DNA of 64,000 nt from Cloacibacillus sp. An23. Lineage in GTDB: Bacteria; Synergistota; Synergistia; Synergistales; Synergistaceae. Below are positions 6,751 through 17,229 of the stretch, piece after piece. Every line of letters begins with the position of its first letter. Within the stretch, counting starts at the first letter, position 1. Where the stretch lies: the NCBI RefSeq assembly GCF_002159945.1, contig NZ_NFJQ01000004.1, positions 186,001 to 250,000 on the forward strand, read 5' to 3'. Made by a program: the position numbers and the translations under genes. The notes under the pieces are model-generated. The model did no database searches and was not told the DNA's origin. It saw only the letters and a program-made list of their open reading frames with translations.

Positions 6751-8415
6751 GTGAAGAGAAACGTATCCATGCTGCTTTTCCTCTTCATCCTAACCGCCTC
6801 GCCTCCGGCGTTCGGAGACTCGCCTCTGCCGACCTTCGACAAGGAAGCGGTGGAGACCTATCCGTACATGCGGACGGGAGACATGAACATCATGGTGGAC
6901 GACCCTGATATAAGGCCGCCGGCCGGATACAGGGGCGGCAACACCGGGACGGAGGACGAGCCGGCGTTTTTCGTCAGGTCGATCAGGCTCACCGGCTATC
7001 AGGTGCTTCGGGGGAGCGGACTTGACGAGATACTCGCCCGCTACAGCGGGCGGAACGTCAAAGTCAAAGAGCTTCCGCTGCTCACCGCCGCGATCACGGA
7101 ATACTGCCGCGAACGCGGCTACACGATACCGCTCGCCGCCATCCCGGAACAGGAGGTAAAAGACGGCGTGCTGGAGGTAAGGATCTACACAGCGACCTAC
7201 GACGGCGTAGAGATAACTGCCAATTCGTCTGACATTTACGACAAGACGCTCCGCCGCTACGTGAGCTGCCTCAAGCGCGGCGACGTAATCACAGACCGGC
7301 GGCTCGAGACCGCAGTCAACAACCTCAACGACCTTCCAGGCGTGCAGGCGCGCGCGGTACTCAAGCCCGGCTCTAAGCCGGGCACTACGAAAATCGACAT
7401 AGAGGTGCGGAAACGAAAGGTCTGGAACAACTACGTCTTCGCCGACAACGGCGGCAGCGAATACTCCGGCCGCTACCGCTTCGGCTTCAACACGGAAATA
7501 AACAACCCTTCGCGCACAGGCGACAAAATCATAATAAGCGGCATGATAACGGACGAAGAGACCAAGAATTACAGCGTCCGCTACGAGACGCCGCTGGGCA
7601 GCCGCGGCACGCGCGCCGGCGTCGCGTTCAGCCAGACGAACTACGACTTTGCCAACACCGCGTTCAGCGCCCCCGGCTTCAACCTCGACAGCTCGGGAGA
7701 ATCGCGCGGCGTCAGCGTCTACGGCATGACGCCGCTCTACCGAAGCAAGGCCGCGCGAGTGACGCTCATATACGGCTACGACCGCCGCGACATAGAGGAA
7801 GAGCTTCGCTGGCGCGAGTACGGGCTGAAACTCTCCGAGGCGGATAAGGACGCCAACGTCTGGCACATAGGCATTACCGGAAGCTGCTACGAGCCGAACG
7901 AGTTCCTTCAATACAGCCTCGTCTACTGGTACGGCGATATATCCACCGACGGCGGAGCCTACTACGACGGAAGCTATCAGAAGCTCACCGCCGACTTCCT
8001 CAAGATATGGTACGCGGGACGCTTCAACTACCGCATACGCGCCAAAGGACAGCTCGCAAGCCGCGCGCTCGACGGCAGCGAGCAGTTCTTCCTCGGCGGC
8101 ATAAACGGCGTGCGCGCTTACGCGAACGGCGACGGCTACGGCGACACGGCCTACACCGCGACGGGCGAAGTCCGTTACGGCCTCGGCGTTCCGGGGCTCG
8201 AGCTCGCCGCCTTCATAGACGCCGGAGCGGCGAAAAACCTCGAAAGCGGCGTCACAGACCACCTCGCAGGCTGGGGCGTCGGCCTGCGGTACTCGAAGCC
8301 GAACGACTGGCACGCGCAGCTCGACTACGCCCACAAGATAGACGGCCGTCCCGACAGGACGGAAGAGGGCGACGACGACGGCAGGATATGGTTCCAGCTC
8401 TACAAGATGTTCTGA
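6751..8415 (+). CDS. Two-partner secretion outer-membrane transporter (TpsB, ShlB/FhaC/HecB family)
   Basis: 554 residues from the GTG at 6751, chosen because AGGAAGG lies eight bases upstream and a clean signal peptide follows (MKRNVSMLLFLFILTASPPAFG). Two POTRA domains (about 60-215; FFVRSIRLTGYQVL, LEVRIYTATYDGVEI, LNDLPGVQARAVL) precede a beta-barrel. The barrel starts at the DNGGSEYSGRYRFG strand; FFLGGINGVRAYANGDGYGD near 455 is the VRGY-type loop motif, and the protein ends in Phe as barrel proteins do. It moves its TpsA partner across the outer membrane. tpsA starts 53 bases downstream. Expression appears to depend on the invertible segment upstream. Confidence 0.9.
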   Translation: MKRNVSMLLFLFILTASPPAFGDSPLPTFDKEAVETYPYMRTGDMNIMVDDPDIRPPAGYRGGNTGTEDEPAFFVRSIRLTGYQVLRGSGLDEILARYSGRNVKVKELPLLTAAITEYCRERGYTIPLAAIPEQEVKDGVLEVRIYTATYDGVEITANSSDIYDKTLRRYVSCLKRGDVITDRRLETAVNNLNDLPGVQARAVLKPGSKPGTTKIDIEVRKRKVWNNYVFADNGGSEYSGRYRFGFNTEINNPSRTGDKIIISGMITDEETKNYSVRYETPLGSRGTRAGVAFSQTNYDFANTAFSAPGFNLDSSGESRGVSVYGMTPLYRSKAARVTLIYGYDRRDIEEELRWREYGLKLSEADKDANVWHIGITGSCYEPNEFLQYSLVYWYGDISTDGGAYYDGSYQKLTADFLKIWYAGRFNYRIRAKGQLASRALDGSEQFFLGGINGVRAYANGDGYGDTAYTATGEVRYGLGVPGLELAAFIDAGAAKNLESGVTDHLAGWGVGLRYSKPNDWHAQLDYAHKIDGRPDRTEEGDDDGRIWFQLYKMF

Positions 8416-8468
8416 CGCGCGCCCGGCGCACTGCCGCCGGACGTATTGGAAAGGAAGGAACGACACTG

Positions 8469-11400
8469 ATGATAAAGCAAAAACTGAAAAAGGCCGCGGC
8501 CTTCGCCGTGCTTTTCTGCTTCACGTCGCTCACGGGCGCTCAGCCGCTCTACGCGATACCGGCGAACACGCAGCTGCCGACCGTTGACAATTCGTTCACT
8601 CCCATAGGTGGCGTGAATATACCGGGCATCAACGAAATTCAAAACAACACAATGAACATCACGCAGACGGATATAACCTCCGTCATAAAATGGGAAAATT
8701 TCTCAATAGGCGCTGACGCGACTGTGAACTTCACAGGGCCGAAAGACGGCTTCAACTCGCTGAACTTTGTCAACAGCGGCGCTGTTTCTGAAATCTACGG
8801 GCAGCTCAACGCGCTCGGCGGCAACATATTCATAGCGAACCCCGCAGGCGTGAGCATAGGCAACTCCGCGCAGATAAACGTAGGAAGCCTCTACGTGACG
8901 AACAGGGAAATCGACGAAAGAGCGTTGCTCAACACGCTCACGGGCACGTCCGGCACCGACGATATAAGGGCGTTTATCGCAAAGCAGAACGCTCAGGGAA
9001 CGGCCGAACTGATGAGCCTCGGCAGCATCATCAGCACGAACAACAAAGTCACCTTCGACGGCGACAGGATAGTCATAGACGCCGACCGCCTCTACACAAA
9101 ATCAGACGGGACGAAGATGATGAACGTGGAAACAAACGCAATCACGGGCCTCACAGTCCATACGAGCGACGCTGACAAGCTCATACTCGGTTACTCGGCG
9201 TATGACGGCAGCACATACGCGAACAAGGACAAGACCTTCACGCTGAATGTAAATTCGACGGCAAACGGAGCAAAGTCAAACAGCGCGCAGGGCTACATGT
9301 GGGTCGAAAACGCCGAACAGCTCCAGGCGATGAATACGAACCTGAACGGCTGGTACGCCCTGCGCAATTCGATAGACGCGAACGCGACGGCGAACTTCAC
9401 ATCGATAGGAACAGCATACAATTCAGCGTTTTCCGGACGCCTTGACGGCCTCGATTACAGTATATTCGGGCTGAATATATCGGTCGCCGGCAATGGTCCA
9501 GCAGGGCTTTTCGGTTACACAAACGGCGCTCATATACGAAACTTTACTCTTAATTCCGGTTCAGTGTCGGGCAATACTCTAGTCGGTTCAGCCGTGGGGC
9601 ATGCGCGCGGCGGCGTTATAGAAAATATTACAAACACACTGACAGTAAGCGGCAATCGTCAGGTTGGCGGTATCGTCGGATATACCGATAATGTCGCGAT
9701 GTCCAATCTCATCAACACGGGGACAGTAACAGGAGACATCAGCGGCAATTCGATAGGCGGCATCGTCGGATACATGTACGGCGGCGCCCTCGGCGGGACT
9801 ACCTACAACCTCGGCGGCGTCAGCGGCGGTCACGACGTCGGCGGAATCGTTGGTTACGCATACGGCGCGACTATAGGAGGCGGCGAGTTCCGGATATACA
9901 ACCAGCTCAACGTGACGGGACAGTACGACGCCGGCGGAATCGTCGGCAACTTGGAGAACGGCACGGTGACGAACACCGCGAACTACGGCAGCGTGACGGC
10001 GAACGGCTGGACGGAAGACACATACAGATACCACACGGCTGAAACAGACAAAAATTCGGCCAACCTCAACGGAGCTGAGCTCTCTGACGGCGTCGCGTCC
10101 ATAAACGTCAACGCCGCGAACGCGGGCGGCATCGCCGGAAAATCGAACGGCGGCACGATAACGAACGTCACGAACGAGGGCAGCGTGACCGCCGGACAAG
10201 GCACTCTTGACGGCGGCGCGAAATACTACACCGCTGGCAATGTCGGCGGTATCGTCGGACGCGCGGAAAACACGGCCATAACAAAAGCCGAAAACAAAGA
10301 AAACACAGTTGCGGGCGCGCATAACGCCGGCGGCATCGCGGGCTACCTTACGGGGAGCAGCTCGATAGACGGCGGCGTCAACAACGGCGGCGACATCACG
10401 GCGACAGGCGCGCGCAAGTACGGAGACATCGGCTTCGCCACGGAGTACGTTCGTTCGGACGCCGGCGCCAACGAAAAATTCATCGTCGGCAATATCGGCG
10501 GCATTGCCGGCTACGTCGAGGGCGGCAACGCGAAGGTGAGCAGCTCCGGCAACCGCGGCACTGTACATTCTGCTTACATAGACGGAGACGTAGTGCCGGA
10601 TACCGCCAAAGCCGCGAACGTCGGAGGCGTAGTCGGGAAGATCGACAGCGACACGACGGGGACGGAAGAAATTCTCGATTCCATAAAAGGCGATTACGGC
10701 AACGCGACCGTCTCCAACTCCTACAACACGGGAGACGTGCAGGGCTACACGGGAGTCGGCGGCGTAGTCGGCATGATGTACAACGGCTCAGTCGCGGGGT
10801 CGTACAACCTCGGCTCGGTAAGCACCACGCGTCAGATCGCTGCAAGCGGCGGAACCAACATTGAGCCGCTCAACATGGGCGGCGTAGTCGGCGACACGAC
10901 GGAACAGACGGACGCGCAGGCCGTCATCTACGACGTGTACAACGCGGGGCAGATAGGCGACGAGAACTTCACATACTTCGCGCGCCACGCCGGCGGCGTC
11001 GTAGGCCGCCTCTCGGGCTATCTCGAAAAGGCCTACAACACCGGCGACATATACAACAAGGACACGACCGTCGGAGGCGTCGTCGGCTGGTGGTACAACG
11101 GCGGCATAAAGGACGTATTCAACACCGGCAACATAACCGTCCGAGCCGGCACGGAGCTTCAGGTAGGCGGAATAGTCGGCGCGTCCAGCGCACAGAGCGG
11201 CTTAGAGCTTTCAAACGCATACAACCTCGGCACGATAAGGGGCTTTCAGGACTCCGGCGCAGCGATTATGGTGGGCGGCATAATCGGCAGGGTGCGCGGC
11301 GGCTACAACACTACCATCAGCAACGTCTACGCACTCGGCAACATCTATGCGGCGACACGCAATGCCGATGACAATTACCAGTCTACCGGGACGGGGCTGG

Positions 11401-14400
11401 GCGCGATATACGGCATAGGCGCGGGACAGAACATTGACGGCTACACTCCGAATCTTTCACACGCGAACTACATAAAGCCGGAAACCACCGGCACGGGGAA
11501 CGACCAGTTCCGCAACCTCAGCAACAGCAACGGCAATAACGTCAAAATAATAGAATACGCGGACAGAGGCGACGCCGATAAATACGACCTCACCAAATTA
11601 GAAAAGCTCGACGGCGACGACTGGAGCGTAAACGACGGCGACTGGCGCATCTACGCAAACGGCACGCCGATACTGAACGCCTTCACGCCGAACATGGCGG
11701 CAAGCGACGGCTGGAAGGATACGGAAGGCATTACCGGCGTCCAGTACGGCACCGCCTATAACCCGTTGCTGACGATACTGAATGTCAGCGATAACGTCAG
11801 CTTCAACTGGGGCGGCCTCGGCCTGACGAGCGCGGGCGGCCTCGCGGTCTACGGCGGCGGCCTGACGCTCGACGGCTTCACCTCGGGCGGCGCCGGGCGT
11901 TATTTCGGCGGCACGCTCTACAGCGACGGAGCGCTTAATGTGAGCGGTACGAGCGGCGGATTCTTCAACCTCGGCAGCGCGGCGCGGCTCTACGGCTCGT
12001 CCGTAACGCTCGACTCGCAAGGCGGAGACATTACGTTATACGGCTCCGTGACCTCGACTAACGGCGGCATAACGATAAACGGCGGCGGCGTCGAGATACT
12101 CGGCTCGCTCACAGCGTCGAAGATCGGCAAAGATACGACGGTAAACGGCATAGCCGCAGGCGCGGAAATCAAGCACGACGACACCTCCGGCCTAAGCACC
12201 CCAGACAACGCGATGACGTCCGTCTCCGACATGCACTCCTTAACTGTAAAGGGAGATAAAGACGGCGACATCACAGTCAGCGCGCAGGGCGGCGCGGAGA
12301 TTCTCTACGGCAACCTCGGAACCGGAAGCGTATCGGCTGGCGGTAATCTCTCCGTGACGAGCGCAAACGGAGCCGTATATGCCGACTCCGACGTAAGCGG
12401 CGTGAACGGGAACATCTCGCTCGAGGCCGGCGGCGAAGCCCTGCTCGACATCACGAACGTGGCGAAGGCCAACGCCGGCGAAGACGACCCGAACGGCACG
12501 AACGCGCTGCATACGTTCCTGGACAACTACAGCGGCGAGAACGGCAAAACGATAACGCTCAAAAGCGCCAACGACGACGTAATAATAGCGATAGACATGT
12601 GGGAAGACAGTGAGGGCGCGTTCGGCCTCGGCAAGTACGACATAACCGGCGGCGCGAAACTGACGGACGCACTGAGCGATCTCAACCTCGGCGGGCTGAA
12701 AGCGGAAGAAGCCGTCCGCATCTGGGTCGGCGACGCGGAACAGCTCAAGGGCATACAGACTTACGCGGAAAGCAACAAAGACAGCAAAATTCTCGGCTAC
12801 AATTTCGCGCTCAGGGACAACATCGACGCGAGCGCGCTCACAGGCTTCACGTCAATCGGCAAGGACGCGGCGAACGGCTTCTCCGGCGTATTCGACGGGC
12901 GCGGCTTCCGCGTCATCGGGCTGACCGCCGAGGGAGAAAACGCCGGCATATTCGACACGCTGACAGGCACGGTGCATGACCTCCGCGTCTACTCCTCCAC
13001 GTTCAGCGGCACGGACAACGCGGGCGCGATAGCGGGCGTCAACAAGGGCGAGATAACCGGCGTCACGACCTTCGGCAACCACGTCGAAGCCGCAGGCGCG
13101 GCGGGCGGCATAGCGGGCGTCAACTCAGGCACGATAGCCGCATCCAACGCCTCCGACTCCGTGATCGCTAACGGCGCAAATGCCTCCGCTGGCGGCGTCG
13201 CCGGTATCAACAATGAGAAGGGCGAGATAGGCGCGGACGGCTCACAGGTAACGGCGGACAGCGCGGTAACGTCCGGCGCAAACGGCGCGGCGGCCCTCGG
13301 CGGCGTCGCCGGCGACAACAAAGGCAGCGTGCTGCTCGCCAACAGCCTCGGCGTGACCAACGGCGCGGGCGCGGACAACATCGGCGGCATAGCCGGCGTC
13401 AACTCCGGCGAGATGAAAAGCCTCTACAACGAAAGCATAGTGACCGGTAAAACCGACACAGGCGGCGTCGCCGGAACCAACAGCGGCACGATAACCAACG
13501 CCGTCAACGCGACGAACGTCACCGGCACGGAAGAAAACACCGGCGGCCTCGTCGGGAAAAACTCCGGCACGGTGGACAGCGGCCGCAACGCGGGCGTTGT
13601 AACCGGCGTCAAGAACGTAGGCGGCATGGTCGGCCACAACGCGGACAAGGGCGCGGCGCTTAAGAACCTATCCAACGCCATAAACGCCTCGATAAACGGG
13701 CAGACCAACGTCGGGGGAATAGCCGGAACCAACGACGGAACGATCAACAACGAAAACGCGCTCGTCAACGAAGGCACCGTAACGGGAACTACGAACGTCG
13801 GCGGCATCGCGGGGATGAACAACGGCACTATACAGAACGTAGATAACCAGACGCTCGTCCTAGAAACCGACGGCGCCGGGGGGCAATACTTCGGCGGCAT
13901 CGCGGGCGTCAACAACGGCACAATAACAGACGCGACGAACACGAGCAGCGTTACCGCGAGCGGCGCGGCGTTCGTCGGCGGAATCGCCGGACAGAACGGA
14001 GAAGACGGACTGCTTCTCGGCGAGCTGACCAACGAAGGCAGCGTCACCGGCAAAGGCAGCGTAGGCGGCCTCGTAGGCTCGAACAGCAACGATGAGCTGC
14101 TCAAGGGCACGGCGGGCAAGCGCATCACCGTCACCAACAAGGGCACCGTAACCGCAACCGAAGGCAGCGCGGGCGGCATATTCTACGAGAACACGGGAAA
14201 CATAGAATACGCCGACCTAACGAACACCGGCACAGTCATCGGGAAGCAGCAGTCCAACACGGGCGGCCTCTTCGGAATCAACAGAGGAAACATCACAAAT
14301 TCGACGCTCGCCAACAGCGGCACGGTTGAAGGCGGCAAAAACACCGGCGGCCTCATAGGCAGCAACAGCGGAAACGTGTCGAGCTCCACGCTGATAAACA

Positions 14401-16376
14401 CAGCGGACGCCGTAGTCAACGGCGGCGATAACACCGGCGGACTGATAGGCTGCAATACAGGCGAGATAGCGGGCGGACGCAACGAGAATGATACTATGTA
14501 CGCCGACCGCATCGTCAACAACGGAAACGTCAAAGGCGGCGACAGCACCGGCGGCCTCATCGGCTACAACGCGGAAGACGGCTCGCTCTACGCGGCTTAC
14601 AACACCGGCGGCGTGAAGGGCGATAACAACGTAGGCGGCGTCGTAGGGACTAACGCGGGAACCGTCAGTTCCGTATTCAACACGATAATGACGAAGGACG
14701 GACAGGGCGAAGAAGTCGCGGGCGCGTCGAACGCCGGCGGCATCGTCGGGAACAACAGCGGCACGCTGACCGATGCCTACAACACGACCGCGGTCGCGGC
14801 GAACGGCACGAAAGGCAGCGCAGTCGGCGAAAACAGCGGCACCATAAAGAACGTCTACGCGACGAACACGGACGGAAAGCTCATAGGCCAGACGACCGAC
14901 GGCGGGAGTGCGCAAAACGTCTACACCTTCGCCGCGGACGACGGCTCCGCGGCATACATAGGCGGCGACGCGCAGAAGCAGAGCGGAAGCTACGACGGCT
15001 TCGACTTCACCGGAACGTGGAAAAACTACGACGGCTGGTCGATGCCGATGCTCGCCGTGTTCCTGACGAAAGCCCAGTACAACGACAATAGCGACCTCAC
15101 ATACAACGCGGGCGAACAGAAGGCCGACGGCAGTTTCACGGCGGCGGACGGACTGACAGCCAATGAGAACACCGGAAACCAGCTTCTTCTACAGACCGCC
15201 CACAAGGACGCAGGTCAGCATATGGCTTATTATTCGAGCCAGATAGCCTCTTCCACCGACGATGATGGAACATTCAACCCCAACAACCTCGGCTATGACA
15301 TCGATAATAACAGCTATACGATAAAGAAGGCGCAGCTCGACGTAATCCTCAACGACATTTACCGCACGTATGGAGACGCCGCGATGTACGATAAAGACGG
15401 CAATGCGACGGACTACGGCCTCTCGCTCAGAACGGGGCTTAACGAGGCGATGCTGGCCGAGCTTGCCGGAGGGCTCTCTATGTCTGATGTCATCGACGGC
15501 GCAGTCCACGGCCTCGCAAACGGCAAAACCACTAACAACGCAGGGACATACGCTTGGAGCGCCCTCGTAACGCTGGCTCAAAGCCTCACAAAGAATTACC
15601 AGCTTGACGCGAACGGGGCCAGTTCCATGCGGGCCGGCGGCGGCAGCTCTTACGTCAACAAGGCCGGCGTAACAATCAGCGTCAATGACGCCTCAACGAC
15701 CTACGGAACGGCGTTCGACAAGAACGGCTATGGGCTGACCTTCGGCGGATTGGTAAACGGCGACACGGCGGACGGTCTGCTCACGGAAATCGGCGACGTG
15801 GAATACACTAACACTGCGGCGCTCGGCGGCACGGATGGGAAATGGACGGCGAACGCCGGAGACCATGAAAACGCTGTTGGTGTAACCGGCGTCGGCGAGC
15901 TCAAGAATTACAATATCGTCGAGATAAACAACGGCGACGCACACATTGAAAAGGCATCGCTCACGATCACCGCCGACGACCAGAACGTCATGCCAGGCGT
16001 CAAGCCGTCGTATACCGGAACGACGCCGGAGCGGCTCGCCGCAATGCTCGTGAACGGCGACAAACCCGGCGGATTCAGCTACGTTTTCGGCGTCGCGGAC
16101 GAGAGCATCGAAGGGCTTCCGGGCTTCTATCCCGGCGCCGTCGGGCTGTTCGCCGGCGGAGATTTCTACGGCGGCGGCGTTTACGACTGGAGCGCGCTCA
16201 GCCCCGTATTCGCAAACTACGACGTGACAGTGGTCCCTGGCTCGCTGACAGTCGTCGCGCCCTACAATCACGGACACCTCCACGGCAACGGATGGAGCCG
16301 CATAATCAATTTCGCCGAGCGCAAAGCCGAAATACATTTCCGCGACGGCGGCATGCTATACGACTCCGGCATCTAG
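8469..16376 (+). CDS. Giant TpsA adhesin with haemagglutinin, GLUG and MBG repeats
   Basis: 2635 residues from the ATG at 8469, behind an AAGGAAGGAA site. Signal peptide about 1-29. TPS/haemagglutination-activity domain about 45-165, with GGNIFIANPAGVSIGNSAQINVGSLYV (NPAG in place of the common NPNG). Two long blocks of GLUG-like repeats (about 340-1000 and 1480-2145), each with a GG(I/V)(V/A)G core, should form a beta-helix-like fibre. A separate beta-rich stretch lies about 1090-1400. Near the C-terminus are MBG-like modules (YRTYGDAAMYD about 2297; ASTTYGTAFDKNGYGL about 2407). It is the secreted substrate of the upstream TpsB, a surface adhesin. No membrane anchor is seen. The many near-identical GG(I)(V)G segments could recombine. 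Confidence 0.9.
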   Translation: MIKQKLKKAAAFAVLFCFTSLTGAQPLYAIPANTQLPTVDNSFTPIGGVNIPGINEIQNNTMNITQTDITSVIKWENFSIGADATVNFTGPKDGFNSLNFVNSGAVSEIYGQLNALGGNIFIANPAGVSIGNSAQINVGSLYVTNREIDERALLNTLTGTSGTDDIRAFIAKQNAQGTAELMSLGSIISTNNKVTFDGDRIVIDADRLYTKSDGTKMMNVETNAITGLTVHTSDADKLILGYSAYDGSTYANKDKTFTLNVNSTANGAKSNSAQGYMWVENAEQLQAMNTNLNGWYALRNSIDANATANFTSIGTAYNSAFSGRLDGLDYSIFGLNISVAGNGPAGLFGYTNGAHIRNFTLNSGSVSGNTLVGSAVGHARGGVIENITNTLTVSGNRQVGGIVGYTDNVAMSNLINTGTVTGDISGNSIGGIVGYMYGGALGGTTYNLGGVSGGHDVGGIVGYAYGATIGGGEFRIYNQLNVTGQYDAGGIVGNLENGTVTNTANYGSVTANGWTEDTYRYHTAETDKNSANLNGAELSDGVASINVNAANAGGIAGKSNGGTITNVTNEGSVTAGQGTLDGGAKYYTAGNVGGIVGRAENTAITKAENKENTVAGAHNAGGIAGYLTGSSSIDGGVNNGGDITATGARKYGDIGFATEYVRSDAGANEKFIVGNIGGIAGYVEGGNAKVSSSGNRGTVHSAYIDGDVVPDTAKAANVGGVVGKIDSDTTGTEEILDSIKGDYGNATVSNSYNTGDVQGYTGVGGVVGMMYNGSVAGSYNLGSVSTTRQIAASGGTNIEPLNMGGVVGDTTEQTDAQAVIYDVYNAGQIGDENFTYFARHAGGVVGRLSGYLEKAYNTGDIYNKDTTVGGVVGWWYNGGIKDVFNTGNITVRAGTELQVGGIVGASSAQSGLELSNAYNLGTIRGFQDSGAAIMVGGIIGRVRGGYNTTISNVYALGNIYAATRNADDNYQSTGTGLGAIYGIGAGQNIDGYTPNLSHANYIKPETTGTGNDQFRNLSNSNGNNVKIIEYADRGDADKYDLTKLEKLDGDDWSVNDGDWRIYANGTPILNAFTPNMAASDGWKDTEGITGVQYGTAYNPLLTILNVSDNVSFNWGGLGLTSAGGLAVYGGGLTLDGFTSGGAGRYFGGTLYSDGALNVSGTSGGFFNLGSAARLYGSSVTLDSQGGDITLYGSVTSTNGGITINGGGVEILGSLTASKIGKDTTVNGIAAGAEIKHDDTSGLSTPDNAMTSVSDMHSLTVKGDKDGDITVSAQGGAEILYGNLGTGSVSAGGNLSVTSANGAVYADSDVSGVNGNISLEAGGEALLDITNVAKANAGEDDPNGTNALHTFLDNYSGENGKTITLKSANDDVIIAIDMWEDSEGAFGLGKYDITGGAKLTDALSDLNLGGLKAEEAVRIWVGDAEQLKGIQTYAESNKDSKILGYNFALRDNIDASALTGFTSIGKDAANGFSGVFDGRGFRVIGLTAEGENAGIFDTLTGTVHDLRVYSSTFSGTDNAGAIAGVNKGEITGVTTFGNHVEAAGAAGGIAGVNSGTIAASNASDSVIANGANASAGGVAGINNEKGEIGADGSQVTADSAVTSGANGAAALGGVAGDNKGSVLLANSLGVTNGAGADNIGGIAGVNSGEMKSLYNESIVTGKTDTGGVAGTNSGTITNAVNATNVTGTEENTGGLVGKNSGTVDSGRNAGVVTGVKNVGGMVGHNADKGAALKNLSNAINASINGQTNVGGIAGTNDGTINNENALVNEGTVTGTTNVGGIAGMNNGTIQNVDNQTLVLETDGAGGQYFGGIAGVNNGTITDATNTSSVTASGAAFVGGIAGQNGEDGLLLGELTNEGSVTGKGSVGGLVGSNSNDELLKGTAGKRITVTNKGTVTATEGSAGGIFYENTGNIEYADLTNTGTVIGKQQSNTGGLFGINRGNITNSTLANSGTVEGGKNTGGLIGSNSGNVSSSTLINTADAVVNGGDNTGGLIGCNTGEIAGGRNENDTMYADRIVNNGNVKGGDSTGGLIGYNAEDGSLYAAYNTGGVKGDNNVGGVVGTNAGTVSSVFNTIMTKDGQGEEVAGASNAGGIVGNNSGTLTDAYNTTAVAANGTKGSAVGENSGTIKNVYATNTDGKLIGQTTDGGSAQNVYTFAADDGSAAYIGGDAQKQSGSYDGFDFTGTWKNYDGWSMPMLAVFLTKAQYNDNSDLTYNAGEQKADGSFTAADGLTANENTGNQLLLQTAHKDAGQHMAYYSSQIASSTDDDGTFNPNNLGYDIDNNSYTIKKAQLDVILNDIYRTYGDAAMYDKDGNATDYGLSLRTGLNEAMLAELAGGLSMSDVIDGAVHGLANGKTTNNAGTYAWSALVTLAQSLTKNYQLDANGASSMRAGGGSSYVNKAGVTISVNDASTTYGTAFDKNGYGLTFGGLVNGDTADGLLTEIGDVEYTNTAALGGTDGKWTANAGDHENAVGVTGVGELKNYNIVEINNGDAHIEKASLTITADDQNVMPGVKPSYTGTTPERLAAMLVNGDKPGGFSYVFGVADESIEGLPGFYPGAVGLFAGGDFYGGGVYDWSALSPVFANYDVTVVPGSLTVVAPYNHGHLHGNGWSRIINFAERKAEIHFRDGGMLYDSGI

Positions 16377-16401
16377 TCCCCGCCGGCGGTCAGAAACGAC
16401 G

Positions 16402-16437
16402 AAAAAATCCGTCCGCGTAAATGCGGGCGGATTTTTT
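16402..16437. terminator. Bidirectional-type terminator after tpsA
   Basis: Arms at 16402-16416 and 16423-16437 (AAAAAATCCG...CGGATTTTTT) with one internal mismatch; A- and T-runs flank both sides. Confidence 0.88.
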
Positions 16438-16501
16438 GCGCGCGCCGCCGGAAACTGTAAGATATAATAACGGCGACATGCCTGCGAAGGGGGACGCGCT
16501 T

Positions 16502-17026
16502 ATGAAGCGAGGCGTAAAGCTCTGCAACCTGATACTTCCGATATGGCTGCTGTGGCTCGTCCCGACGGCGTGGATTTTCATACTTCCGGCGAATTTCGTC
16601 ATCGACCTGACAGTTTCGGCGCTCGCGCTGCGTTTATCCGGCGTGGGCGGAATCGGAAAAGTTTTGAAAGTTTCCATCCTGCGCACGTGGCTCTGCGGCT
16701 TCGCCGCGGATTTCGCCGGGACGGCGCTGATGCTGTCGCCGCTGATAATAAGCGAGACCGCCCTGAAAAACGCGCCGGGCTGTGAATGGGCCGGGAAGCT
16801 GGCATATCGTCTGACGGTAAACCCTTTCGGCGGCGCGCTCCCGCTGCTATGGACTTTCGCTTCCGTCGCGCTCGCGGCCTTCGTCATTTACAGGCTGAAC
16901 TATAAATTCTGCTTCCGCCGCGCGGAGATGAGCGACGCACAGCGCGGGCGCGTATCGCTCGCGCTCGCTGCGTTCACCGCGCCGTGGCTCTTTTTCCTGC
17001 CAGCGTCCTGGCTGTACGGATTTTAG
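16502..17026 (+). CDS. Small multi-pass membrane protein of unknown function
   Basis: 174 residues from the ATG at 16502, which has AAGGGGG about nine bases upstream and lies 33 bases after a perfect TATAAT (16463-16468). Three or four hydrophobic segments are visible (about 8-32, 62-88, 113-130, 152-172) with basic loops between them. No family motif is recognised. It is flanked by the tpsA terminator and the hydrogenase-sensor operon and looks monocistronic. Confidence 0.65.
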   Translation: MKRGVKLCNLILPIWLLWLVPTAWIFILPANFVIDLTVSALALRLSGVGGIGKVLKVSILRTWLCGFAADFAGTALMLSPLIISETALKNAPGCEWAGKLAYRLTVNPFGGALPLLWTFASVALAAFVIYRLNYKFCFRRAEMSDAQRGRVSLALAAFTAPWLFFLPASWLYGF

Positions 17027-17180
17027 GATGCGGGGCGCGCCAACCGTAAGCAGCGCGCCGCCGCGTCCGCTCCGCCGAAACCTCGCGGACTTGACGGAAC
17101 GCGCGAGGCTCATGTAAACGCGCGGACGAGGGCGCGCGTTATTCCCTTTCGTGTGAATTTAGTAACTATACGGATTTTTC

Positions 17181-17189
17181 TGTTAAAAT
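17181..17189 (+). promoter_or_regulatory. Extended -10 promoter of the hydrogenase-sensor operon
   Basis: TG-T-TAAAAT is an extended -10 element about 30 bases upstream of the AGCGGAGGG ribosome site of the first gene. No good -35 is seen, as is usual for extended -10 promoters. Confidence 0.45.
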
Positions 17190-17229
17190 ACATACGGGGT
17201 ACATTCTTTTCAAAGCGGAGGGAAACGGT

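Noticed and set aside
8007-8468. An upstream extension of the tpsA frame overlapping tpsB
   Set aside because: The Arg-rich translation is the other frame of tpsB; the signal peptide and ribosome site place the start at 8469.
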